Source: an uncultured Bacteroidota bacterium (GTDB taxonomy: Bacteria > Bacteroidota > Bacteroidia > Bacteroidales > WCHB1-69). Taken from it: a stretch of DNA of 64,000 nucleotides. The notes below the pieces were generated by a model. The model was not told the origin of the DNA. It made no database searches and worked only from the letters and a program-made list of their open reading frames with translations. The DNA is taken from positions 419 through 64,418 of the forward strand of contig CADADB010000002.1 of NCBI GenBank assembly GCA_902786595.1, written 5' to 3'. The translations under genes and the position numbers were made by a program. Positions 42,881 through 49,593 of this stretch are shown piece by piece (within the stretch, counting starts at the first letter, position 1; each line of letters opens with the position of its first letter).

Positions 42881-44566
42881 TTAAAACGCATATCCTATTC
42901 CCGCCGAGGCAAATCCCTTGATGCCGACGCCAAGCTCGAAGGAACCGAAGAGATGCTCCCCGCCGGCTCGAACGCCGAAAGCCGTGAGTTGGAAGGAAGG
43001 GGTTACCTTGCTGCTTTTTTCCCAACGGTAATCCCCAAAATTCCCCATATACAATTCCTTCCCCAAAAACAGGGTCGTTCCGGCAGCAACGGCCGAATAA
43101 AGGGTCACGTGCGGACGGTTAAAGTAGGAAAACCGCAGTTCGGGCATCAAGGTGAGGCAATTCATCCTCCGTTGAGTGTAAACGGCGTCTGTGTGAAACG
43201 GATAGTCCGTGTGGTCTTTGTAGTAGGCGTAATTCACCATGGCGCCGACCCAAAACCACTTGCTTAACCGATAATGGTAGTTGAACGAGAAAACAGGGGT
43301 GGTGCGGAACGCAAAGCCCAATCCGTCATCTGGATTAACTTCGTATCCTGCTTGACCGTAATCAAGGAGTTTATGCAAGTGCATCCTGATGAAGAGTCCA
43401 AACGGATCACTGACTTCGAAACGAACTTCGTGTCGGTGGTGCATCCCGTCGAAAGTGCTCCAGTGCGGTTGCGCTTGCATCCGCTTCCGATGCTTGTCGA
43501 AGCTTTGGACATAAGCGATTTGGAAATAGAGGTGGTTGTTCCGTTGGCGTGTTTCGGTAGGTTCATCTTGGCCGGGAGTCGAAATCCAACCTACACTCTC
43601 GTTCGCTGTGGCAAAGTTCAGCCCGGCGGTGAAGCGCAAGTAATCGTTGTTGTGTAACCGATAGTAGATTCCCGCATCGAGCATGATGTCCGCGTATGGG
43701 ATATTCCTTTCATAAATACCCTCTATGCGTGTCCCTGTCTCGGGATCCGTTCCGTAACCCCAATACCCCTCGTTTCTGTCAAATCCTTCTAAAAAAGTCC
43801 GTGCGGGTACGCGAAGGCGGATGCCGGCGTTAGCCGTAAACAGCACTTTTTCGCTCACCGGATAGTGGAATTCGAATTTCACAGGCGCGGAAAAACGTAA
43901 GAAACGAGATGCTGTAGTTCCGAAGTTTAGTGCGGCCGAAATCCCGAAAAAGTCGTCGAAATGGTAGGAACACTCCACCCCGACATGAAAGCCGGAATGC
44001 GGAATTCCCCATGCTTGCCAATCCGTGCCGAAGTCCCTTTTCATGGCAGGTTCTATCAAGTCATACTGGATAGTGTAGCCGAGGTGGAAACCGTTTATAG
44101 GATTGTCGAAAAGGTGGGTTTTATGCTTTTTGGGGGAATCATGCGGTTTGCCCGCCGCGGTGCTGTCCGTTTGCGCCGGCGACATCGCGTTGAGTCCTAA
44201 GATGATCAGTCCGGCCAATCCGTATTTCTTGATGCTGTCCATACTTGAAAAAGTTTGCTGTTCATCCTGTAGGACGCGGTTTTCCCAAAAAGTTACGGTC
44301 TGTTGCAGCAGCTTTTCCTTCAAAGAGTCCGTAAGCGACAGATTGTCAACATATTCCGAGCTGTAGAAGAGCCGCTCGAACTCTTCGCTGCGGAGGTAGT
44401 CGGCGATGTTCAGAGTGTCGTGAACGCGCACGGTGTCATACACGGTGACGGTGTCGTAGGTCACGGTCTCGCGTTCCACATACACGGTGTCGCGGTGCTG
44501 GGCAGCGAGGGGGCAGGCGACAGACAAGAACAAAAAGAAGACCAGAAATATACTCCTAATACTCAT
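42881..44566 (-). CDS. Outer membrane barrel protein with DTVxVxDT-rich N terminus, sigma-linked
   Basis: A 561-residue protein with a signal peptide (about 1-22, ending CPLAAQ). Next comes a Thr/Val/Asp-rich stretch (about 25-53: YDTVTVYDTVRVHDTL), a helical region (about 60-110), a short hydrophobic segment (YGLAGLIILGLNAM), then a barrel from about residue 150 to the end at GIGYAF. Strands such as HLGYTIQYDLIEP and MHLHKLLDYGQAGYEV fit. The Thr/Val/Asp-rich stretch resembles the end of the sigma factor protein encoded just upstream (HDTITVTDTIFL). It starts 51 bases after that gene, so the two are probably co-expressed and may interact. Confidence 0.72.
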   Translation of the reverse strand: MSIRSIFLVFFLFLSVACPLAAQHRDTVYVERETVTYDTVTVYDTVRVHDTLNIADYLRSEEFERLFYSSEYVDNLSLTDSLKEKLLQQTVTFWENRVLQDEQQTFSSMDSIKKYGLAGLIILGLNAMSPAQTDSTAAGKPHDSPKKHKTHLFDNPINGFHLGYTIQYDLIEPAMKRDFGTDWQAWGIPHSGFHVGVECSYHFDDFFGISAALNFGTTASRFLRFSAPVKFEFHYPVSEKVLFTANAGIRLRVPARTFLEGFDRNEGYWGYGTDPETGTRIEGIYERNIPYADIMLDAGIYYRLHNNDYLRFTAGLNFATANESVGWISTPGQDEPTETRQRNNHLYFQIAYVQSFDKHRKRMQAQPHWSTFDGMHHRHEVRFEVSDPFGLFIRMHLHKLLDYGQAGYEVNPDDGLGFAFRTTPVFSFNYHYRLSKWFWVGAMVNYAYYKDHTDYPFHTDAVYTQRRMNCLTLMPELRFSYFNRPHVTLYSAVAAGTTLFLGKELYMGNFGDYRWEKSSKVTPSFQLTAFGVRAGGEHLFGSFELGVGIKGFASAGIGYAF

Positions 44567-44617
44567 AATTCACTCAAATATCGAAATCCTAATTCAGTTC
44601 GAAACCTAAATAATTCT

Positions 44618-45649
44618 TCATTCTACATTCTTCATTAAAAAAATGGTGTCGGTAACGGTGATGGTGTCGTGCAGGACGACGGTGCGGGTGACGGGAATCT
44701 CGCGGGTGATGACCACCGGTTCGGGTTGTAGAGACGTGCCATGGCGCGTCTCTACGGGAGCGGAGACGTTTTCCGCAATCGAGGTATCCGCAATCGGGGT
44801 TTGTTCTGGTTCCGCTGGTTGTAGAGACGTTTCAGGAAACGTCTCTACAGGAGACGACGCATTTTCGTTCGGTGTGTTCCGTACCATCTGCCACAAGCAA
44901 ATTCCTCCCGCGATGGTGGTTGCGGCGGCAATCACGGCGGCAGTCTTGTGGGTGGCAAAGGCTATTCCCGCACTGACGGGCGAGGCGGCGACAGCGGAGC
45001 GGATTTCCGATTCCGACAGCCGGTGTGCGGGCGACATCCGCAGCTGCGACAGCTCGGAACGATAGAGCCGGTCGAGGTGGTGGGCGGAATTTCGTTTCAT
45101 CATGAATAGAAGTGCAATCATAAGCAGTCCTTTCTTTTTGGATTCTTTTTCTTGGGCTTTGGCGGTGAGCAGCTGCTGTAGGCGCGTTCGGGCACGGAGG
45201 AACAGCTGCTTGGAGTTGGTGACGGAGATATCCATCAGGTCGGCAATTTGCTGGTGCGAAACGCGGTCGATAGCGTGGAGGTTGAAGACCATGCGTTGTC
45301 GTTCAGAGAGTTGCTGGATGGTTTCCAACAGTTCTTCCTTCGTGAATCCGGTCTGCCAGTTGGGTTCCTCCTCCTGGTCGGTGGGGTCGGTGGTGAGCTC
45401 CTCCTCCAACGGCACGGTTTCGGGTCGCGTGCGCAGGTAGGAGATGCACCGATTGACCGTGATGCGGGTCAGCCAGGCGTCGAAAGGACCCGTGGCGCGG
45501 TAGGTGTCGGCCCGTTCAATGGCCTTCAAGAACGCCTCATGCGCGAGATCCTCCGCAGTCTGCCGCTCCCCGACATACCGGTAGCATATCGCCACCAACC
45601 GGTCGATGTTGCCCTCGTATTTCCGTGACCAAAATTTCACTTTGTCCAT
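44618..45649 (-). CDS. ECF-type sigma factor with predicted C-terminal membrane anchor and extracytoplasmic tail
   Basis: A 343-residue protein. Residues 10-75 are region 2 (YVGERQTAEDLAHEAFLKAI, ITVNRCISYLRTR) and 105-163 are region 4 (LSERQRMVFNLHAIDRVSHQ, SVTNSKQLFLRARTRLQQL). Ordinary ECF factors stop near 180. Here a hydrophobic patch (GLLMIALLFMM, about 174-184), a basic linker and a second hydrophobic segment (about 235-254, TAAVIAAATTIAGGICLW) follow, then a Pro/Glu/Thr-rich tail ending HDTITVTDTIFLMKNVE. Two 28-bp palindromes lie in frame in the tail, encoding VETFPETSLQ and VETRHGTSLQ. I infer a membrane-tethered sigma factor released by proteolysis or shape change. A barrel gene and a lipoprotein gene follow; a related sigma gene diverges. 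Confidence 0.82.
   Translation of the reverse strand: MDKVKFWSRKYEGNIDRLVAICYRYVGERQTAEDLAHEAFLKAIERADTYRATGPFDAWLTRITVNRCISYLRTRPETVPLEEELTTDPTDQEEEPNWQTGFTKEELLETIQQLSERQRMVFNLHAIDRVSHQQIADLMDISVTNSKQLFLRARTRLQQLLTAKAQEKESKKKGLLMIALLFMMKRNSAHHLDRLYRSELSQLRMSPAHRLSESEIRSAVAASPVSAGIAFATHKTAAVIAAATTIAGGICLWQMVRNTPNENASSPVETFPETSLQPAEPEQTPIADTSIAENVSAPVETRHGTSLQPEPVVITREIPVTRTVVLHDTITVTDTIFLMKNVE
44728..44755. repeat. 28-bp palindrome (family copy 3) inside the minus-strand sigma gene
   Basis: Arms GTAGAGACG/CGTCTCTAC with core TGCCATGGCG. On the minus strand it is read in frame as VETRHGTSLQ, residues 299-308 of the tail. Confidence 0.85.
44821..44848. repeat. 28-bp palindrome (family copy 4) inside the minus-strand sigma gene
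   Basis: Arms GTAGAGACG/CGTCTCTAC with core TTTCAGGAAA. It is read in frame as VETFPETSLQ, residues 268-277. It lies 65 bases from copy 3 and uses the same codon phase. Confidence 0.85.
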
Positions 45650-45745
45650 TTTCTTTGGCTATTAGCTATTGGCTGTTAGCTGTTGACATCAACAAATCAC
45701 CATTCACAAATCACTATTGCTTAACTCCTCTATTCAAATATGACG

Positions 45746-45753
45746 CAAAAATA
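45746..45753 (-). promoter_or_regulatory. -7 box for the minus-strand sigma gene operon
   Basis: TATTTTTG on the minus strand, 96 bases before the ATG at 45649. The long leader includes the TTGGCTATTAGC repeats. Confidence 0.55.
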
Positions 45754-45840
45754 CAAAAAGGTTACGGTGCGGTGTGTGCTTTTGTGCGTGTTTTTTTGTA
45801 AAGATCTTTGACACATGTCATTACTTCTTTTTAAGTTACA

Positions 45841-45928
45841 AGACTTAAGACGTAAGACTTGAGACGTTGGGATTTGTCGAAGCTGTTTCTTCTGAGGCAA
45901 AAAGTCTCAAGTCTCAAGTCTTAAGTCT
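45841..45928. repeat. Long imperfect inverted repeat (AAGTCTYAAGTCT family)
   Basis: A 25-base arm (45841-45865) pairs with 45904-45928 at 23 of 25 positions, around a 38-base loop. Each arm is built from AAGTCT/GAGACTT units. It ends 18 bases before the plus-strand -7 box, where a -33 element would lie. Confidence 0.75.
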
Positions 45929-45946
45929 CCGTTTGGCCCTTTTTCG

Positions 45947-45954
45947 TACTTTTG
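45947..45954 (+). promoter_or_regulatory. -7 box for the plus-strand sigma gene
   Basis: TACTTTTG, 24 bases before the ATG at 45979. It overlaps an in-frame TTG at 45952, which is why the ATG is taken as the start. Confidence 0.6.
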
Positions 45955-45978
45955 CGTCTTCATTATAAAACAGCTAAA

Positions 45979-47382
45979 ATGCAGGCGAAACAGTTTTGGA
46001 CGAAGGCGTATCAGCGGAACATCTCGAAGATGGTCGGGATGTGCTGTCGCTATGTGGGCGACCGCGCAGTGGCCGAGGACCTCGCGCACGAGGCGTTCCT
46101 CAAGGCCATCGAGAAGTCCGGAACCTACCGCCGCCTCGGCAGTTTCGACGGCTGGCTGATGCGCATCAACCTCAACACCACGATGGATTACCTGCGGCGA
46201 CAACCGACATTTTTGTCGATGGATGACGATACCGTGGGGACGCGATTTATCGCGTCCGCATCCGACATTGTAGAGACGTGCCATGGCGCGTCTCTACAGG
46301 ACGAACCAGATGAAACCTGTATCTCCGAATCCGACCTCACCGAATCCGAAATCCTCGATGCCATCTGTGCCCTGCCCGACAAACAACGGACCGTTTTCAA
46401 CCTGTATGTTTTTGAGAACCAATCTCATGCGAAAATCGCGGAAGCGTTGCAAATCGGGGTGCGCAGTTCCAAACGCTACCTCTCGGAGGCGCGGGCGCAG
46501 CTGCAAATCGCCCTGAACAACCTTGTCCGCCACAAAAAATCTGGACTTATGATACTGCTCCCCTTTCTCCCCTGGAAAACGCACGCCATCGACCGTCTCT
46601 GCCGTGCGAAGCTGAAACATCTGGCGTTGTCGCCTGCCACGCCGTCGCCCTTGTCCGCTGTCAACTGGACCGCCGCCCCGAAACCGGGTGTCTGGATGGC
46701 CGTCACCGCCGCGAAAGCCCCTGCCGTCGCCACGGGCGTGGTCGCTACCGCCGTGACCGGTTCCGTGGTCACGTGGCAGGCCCAACCCGCACAGACCCCC
46801 GCCACTACGACCCCGCAGGAGACGGTGGTAACCACGTGTGTTACAACGGATACCGCAACCGTTGATGCCGATACCGTTGTTGTATCCGTTAATACCGACC
46901 CCGCCGATGTAGAGACGCAAAATTTTGCGTCTCTACAGACCGAAATCAACGAACATTCTGTAATAGACGAACATCCTAAACAGCAAGTAAAAGGAACCGA
47001 ATCATCTGTTTCACCATTGCCCGCAACGTCCCCAACGTCCGCGCTGACTTTACATCATGGCCTGATAAAATTCGAGCGCAACGGCTACTACGGTCTCAAG
47101 GACGCACACGAGAACGTCATCGTATATCCGAAATATTCGGACATACAGCCGTTTGACGAATACCGGACCGGCTGGGCAATGGTGGAGATATTCGGGTTCA
47201 AGGGGTTTGTGGATAGCACCGGCAAAGAGGTCGTGCATCCGCAGTACGAAGACATCGGGAAGTTCGGGCGATACCGCGACGGCTGCGCGTTAGTACATAA
47301 AGGCAAATTCTACGGTTTCATCGACACCACCGGCAAGGAGGTGGTGCCGGTAAAATTTCCGTTGCAAGAATTGACGAAATAA
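45979..47382 (+). CDS. ECF-type sigma factor with predicted membrane anchor and C-terminal WG-repeat domain
   Basis: A 467-residue protein from the ATG at 45979, which aligns with the start of the divergent paralogue (MQAKQFWTKAY vs MDKVKFWSRKY). Region 2 is about residues 10-75 (YVGDRAVAEDLAHEAFLKAI), region 4 about 125-182 (LPDKQRTVFNLYVFENQSHA). The linker between them holds two palindromes. After basic residues comes GLMILLPFLPW (about 189-199), then a weakly hydrophobic membrane segment (about 239-266), a Thr/Val-rich stretch and, from about residue 362, three WG-type repeats (NGYYGLKDAHENVIVYPKY, GFKGFVDSTGKEVVHPQYED, GKFYGFIDTTGKEVVPVKF). I infer a cytoplasmic sigma factor tied to a periplasmic sensor. 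GIN-protein genes follow 21 bases on. Confidence 0.82.
   Translation: MQAKQFWTKAYQRNISKMVGMCCRYVGDRAVAEDLAHEAFLKAIEKSGTYRRLGSFDGWLMRINLNTTMDYLRRQPTFLSMDDDTVGTRFIASASDIVETCHGASLQDEPDETCISESDLTESEILDAICALPDKQRTVFNLYVFENQSHAKIAEALQIGVRSSKRYLSEARAQLQIALNNLVRHKKSGLMILLPFLPWKTHAIDRLCRAKLKHLALSPATPSPLSAVNWTAAPKPGVWMAVTAAKAPAVATGVVATAVTGSVVTWQAQPAQTPATTTPQETVVTTCVTTDTATVDADTVVVSVNTDPADVETQNFASLQTEINEHSVIDEHPKQQVKGTESSVSPLPATSPTSALTLHHGLIKFERNGYYGLKDAHENVIVYPKYSDIQPFDEYRTGWAMVEIFGFKGFVDSTGKEVVHPQYEDIGKFGRYRDGCALVHKGKFYGFIDTTGKEVVPVKFPLQELTK
46238..46257. repeat. Second palindrome type (GGACGCGAT-TT-ATCGCGTCC) in the plus-strand sigma gene
   Basis: A 20-base inverted repeat with two central Ts, 12 bases before palindrome copy 5. 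It encodes part of GTRFIAS in the linker between sigma regions 2 and 4. A relative (ACGCGAT-GA-ATCGCGT) lies at 49573-49588. Confidence 0.7.
46270..46297. repeat. 28-bp palindrome (family copy 5) inside the plus-strand sigma gene
   Basis: Arms GTAGAGACG/CGTCTCTAC with core TGCCATGGCG, identical in sequence to copy 3. In frame it encodes VETCHGASLQ (residues 98-107), between sigma regions 2 and 4. Confidence 0.85.
46909..46936. repeat. 28-bp palindrome (family copy 6) inside the plus-strand sigma gene
   Basis: A perfect palindrome with core CAAAATTTTG. It encodes VETQNFASLQ (residues 311-320) in the predicted extracytoplasmic linker before the WG repeats. Confidence 0.85.
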
Positions 47383-47403
47383 TAACCCATAAATCAAATC
47401 ATT

Positions 47404-48306
47404 ATGAAAAGATCAACCCTGTTATGCGCCATATTATTGGCAACGAGCATGTTAAGTGCTCAAACAACCATTGTGGGCAGTGGTCCGATGGTGAAACAAG
47501 AACGAAAACTCGAGGCTTTCAACACAGTGAACAATCCATCCACATTCGATATTACCATCACGCGAAGCAGTGATTATAGGGCCGTCGTGACGGCGGATGG
47601 CAATCTGATTGACTACATCCTTACTGAAGTCGAGAATGGCACGCTCACCGTTTCCATAAAGTCTGGTATTTCCTACAGCAATGCACACGTTACCATTACC
47701 ATTTTCACCCCGCATTTGAACGAAGTGGTCATGAAAGGTACCGGCAATGTGACCGCTCTTTCGGTAAAAGAGGACTCCTTTACGGCCACTTGTAAAGGCA
47801 CCGGCAGCTTCAAATGTGATTGTCTGCTGGTAACGAAGGATCTGATCTTGCAGAATAGTGGCACAGGGAATATGGATGTGTCGTACATGTGCCAAAACAC
47901 CGTAATCATCAAAAATTCCGGCACGGGAAACATAAGCTTGAGCATGCTACAGAACGTCACCTCAAGCATGAAAATCCAGAATTCCGGTACGGGTAGCATC
48001 GTTCTCAAAAAGCTGTCTGTTGGCGATTTGCAACTGAAGAACCTCGGGACAGGGGACATCACTTTGTCTGGGAAAGCCGACAACATGACCTTGGTGAACA
48101 ACGGCACGGGCAATGTGCAGGCAAACAAACTGGTGGTGAAGACCGCGCACATCATTCAAAACAGTGTCGGTGGCATCAACGCCTACGTGACGGAAAAAGC
48201 ATACTTGACAAGAAAAAACAAAACCGGCAATCTCAAAATCACCGGCGGCGGGGAAGTGGTAATGGAGACGTCGATAGAGGAAATCCGAGAATTCTTGAAT
48301 GAATAG
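47404..48306 (+). CDS. Exported GIN-domain (DUF2807) surface protein, GTG-rung type
   Basis: A 300-residue protein with a signal peptide (about 1-19, ending SMLSAQ) and a beta-helix-like body. Residues 25-105 match the head GIN/DUF2807 domain (FDITITRSSDYRAVVTADGN, LTVSIKSGISYSNAHVTITI). From about 110 there are about eight regular rungs of roughly 20-24 residues, each with a GTGN, GTGS or GTGD turn (NSGTGNMDVSY, NSGTGNISLSM, NSGTGSIVLKK, NLGTGDITLSG). Such proteins are Bacteroidota envelope proteins of unknown function, sometimes called putative adhesins. It starts 21 bases after the sigma gene, so it is probably co-transcribed with it and a candidate target. Confidence 0.87.
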   Translation: MKRSTLLCAILLATSMLSAQTTIVGSGPMVKQERKLEAFNTVNNPSTFDITITRSSDYRAVVTADGNLIDYILTEVENGTLTVSIKSGISYSNAHVTITIFTPHLNEVVMKGTGNVTALSVKEDSFTATCKGTGSFKCDCLLVTKDLILQNSGTGNMDVSYMCQNTVIIKNSGTGNISLSMLQNVTSSMKIQNSGTGSIVLKKLSVGDLQLKNLGTGDITLSGKADNMTLVNNGTGNVQANKLVVKTAHIIQNSVGGINAYVTEKAYLTRKNKTGNLKITGGGEVVMETSIEEIREFLNE

Positions 48307-48308
48307 AG

Positions 48309-48350
48309 GTCTCAATACTTCACGGCGGCGGGAAAATTATTAAAGAGTAA
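48309..48350 (+). pseudogene. Relic of the 3' end of a third GIN-domain gene
   Basis: Three bases after the preceding stop, a +2 frame reads VSILHGGGKIIKE and then TAA. The end of the next GIN gene reads VTILGGGKIVRE and then TAA. They share 15 identical bases (GGCGGCGGGAAAATT). This looks like the last codons of a lost paralogue, left by deletion between tandem copies. Confidence 0.6.
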
Positions 48351-48398
48351 CCTTGTTCTCTTGCGGGCCGGGGATTCCGCCGGCTCCTATCGTCGCCT

Positions 48399-48536
48399 GG
48401 CGGAATGGTGCATCATGTTTGGGGTCAAAAGGGGAAAAAGATGGGCGGCGGCCGAAAGTTTTTTGGCTAAGGCACTCACTCCCCCGCCGCCCATCTTTTT
48501 CCCCCTCCCGTGCCCGACAGTGCGCACCATTCCGCC
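48399..48536. repeat. 138-base two-tier hairpin element upstream of the second GIN gene
   Basis: Outer arms of 13 bases (48399-48411 with 48524-48536, GGCGGAATGGTGC) enclose inner arms of 21 bases (48431-48451 with 48484-48504), all perfect. The inner loop is 32 bases. An extra ATTCCGCC at 48374-48381 can also pair with the left outer arm, so two folds compete. GC-rich, unlike the flanks. It may be a small mobile element or an RNA structure in the leader of the GIN gene at 48592. Confidence 0.75.
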
Positions 48537-48591
48537 GCGAACGAAGTGAGCGAGCGGAAACCCCAACGAAACATTTAAAAATCCAAACACA

Positions 48592-49530
48592 ATGAAAAAG
48601 TCAACATTAATCATTGCCATCTTATTGTCCATCAGCGTAATCTATGCGCAAGAACGTATCACCGCCAGCGGGGACATCGTCACAGAGGAATACAATTTGG
48701 ATGCCTTCACCTCCGTGGACATCCGCTTCGTCGGGGATGTGATTATCCATCAAGACCCTCACCACAAAACGAAGGTGACCGCTAACGAAAATGTGATCCG
48801 GCATGTCCGTTTTCAGGTGGAAAATGGAAAGTTGTCTGTTTATGCAGATAAAAACTTCAACAATGTGAAAAAACTTGTGGTGGAGATTTATATGCCAACG
48901 CTGGAGGAACTCTCTATGCGCGGGCCGGGTGACGTGACGGTGGAAAAGCGGAACGAGCCGCACCTGACGGTCATTAACACGGGTGCTGGCGACTGCACCC
49001 TCCAATGCTTGAAGATTGAAAAAACGTTGGAATTGCATAGCAAAGGTCCAGGCGACATCATCGTCCCCGCCTCCGATGCCATCAAACAAGAGACATTGCT
49101 CATCAACAACTCGGGAGCGGGCGATGTGAAAATCATGGCCAGTTCCACCAGTGGTTCATTGGTTGTCAACAACATAGGGCCGGGTGTTGTTTCGGTGAAC
49201 CTGATGAGCATCCCTACCGAAGAACTGATTCTTCACAATAAAGGCGCGGGGGACATCAAAATGCAAAATATCACGGCAAAAAGGATAGAGTTGCGGAACC
49301 AGGGCCCAGGCGATATGAAGCTGATAAACGGCAAGGCGGAAGAGATGACGCTGGAAAATACAGGTGCCGGCAACGTCAACTCGCAACTTCTTAAAGTCAC
49401 TACCGCGCACATCACGCACGCCAGCGTCGGCAACATCATAGCTACTGTCACAGGCACCGCCTACCTTACCGACAAGTCCGAACTCGGGAAGGTCACCATT
49501 CTTGGCGGCGGGAAAATTGTCCGGGAATAA
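48592..49530 (+). CDS. Exported GIN-domain (DUF2807) surface protein, alternating GPG/GAG rungs
   Basis: A 312-residue paralogue of the preceding gene: signal peptide (ending SVIYAQ), GIN head domain (about 25-105), then regular rungs. Turns alternate strictly along the chain: RGPGD, TGAGD, KGPGD, SGAGD, IGPGV, KGAGD, QGPGD, TGAGN, then SVGN. The first paralogue has GTG at every turn. It ends ILGGGKIVRE. It probably lies on the cell surface or in the periplasm as a rigid beta-solenoid. The 285-base gap to the first GIN gene holds a paralogue relic and a large hairpin, so the two may be regulated differently. Confidence 0.87.
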   Translation: MKKSTLIIAILLSISVIYAQERITASGDIVTEEYNLDAFTSVDIRFVGDVIIHQDPHHKTKVTANENVIRHVRFQVENGKLSVYADKNFNNVKKLVVEIYMPTLEELSMRGPGDVTVEKRNEPHLTVINTGAGDCTLQCLKIEKTLELHSKGPGDIIVPASDAIKQETLLINNSGAGDVKIMASSTSGSLVVNNIGPGVVSVNLMSIPTEELILHNKGAGDIKMQNITAKRIELRNQGPGDMKLINGKAEEMTLENTGAGNVNSQLLKVTTAHITHASVGNIIATVTGTAYLTDKSELGKVTILGGGKIVRE

Positions 49531-49572
49531 CGCGGACTTGAAGCCTGAAACTTGAAACCTTTGGCAACACTG

Positions 49573-49588
49573 ACGCGATGAATCGCGT
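49573..49588. repeat. Second palindrome type (ACGCGAT-GA-ATCGCGT) between GIN gene and mutS
   Basis: A 7-bp inverted repeat with a two-base centre, between the convergent GIN gene and mutS. Same core as 46238-46257. No T-run follows, so a terminator role is doubtful. Confidence 0.5.
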
Positions 49589-49593
49589 TCCTA

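Larger units (their letters stand above)
45650..45978. other. 329-base intergenic region between divergent sigma genes
   Basis: No gene is seen. It holds, in order: TTGGCTATTAGC-type repeats (45655-45686), the minus-strand -7 box at 45746-45753, an AT-rich stretch with TTTTTTTG, a long imperfect hairpin (45841-45928), and the plus-strand -7 box at 45947-45954. Both sigma promoters are therefore here, about 200 bases apart, with room for shared control. Confidence 0.7.

Noticed and set aside
45952-45978. Upstream TTG start for the plus-strand sigma factor
   Set aside because: It overlaps the -7 box; the ATG at 45979 aligns with the paralogue's N terminus.
48353-48632. Two overlapping open frames (plus 48353-48595, minus 48387-48632) in the gap between GIN genes
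   Set aside because: Both arise from the GC-rich hairpin element and read low-complexity Arg/Pro or Gly-rich sequence without a ribosome site or homology cue.
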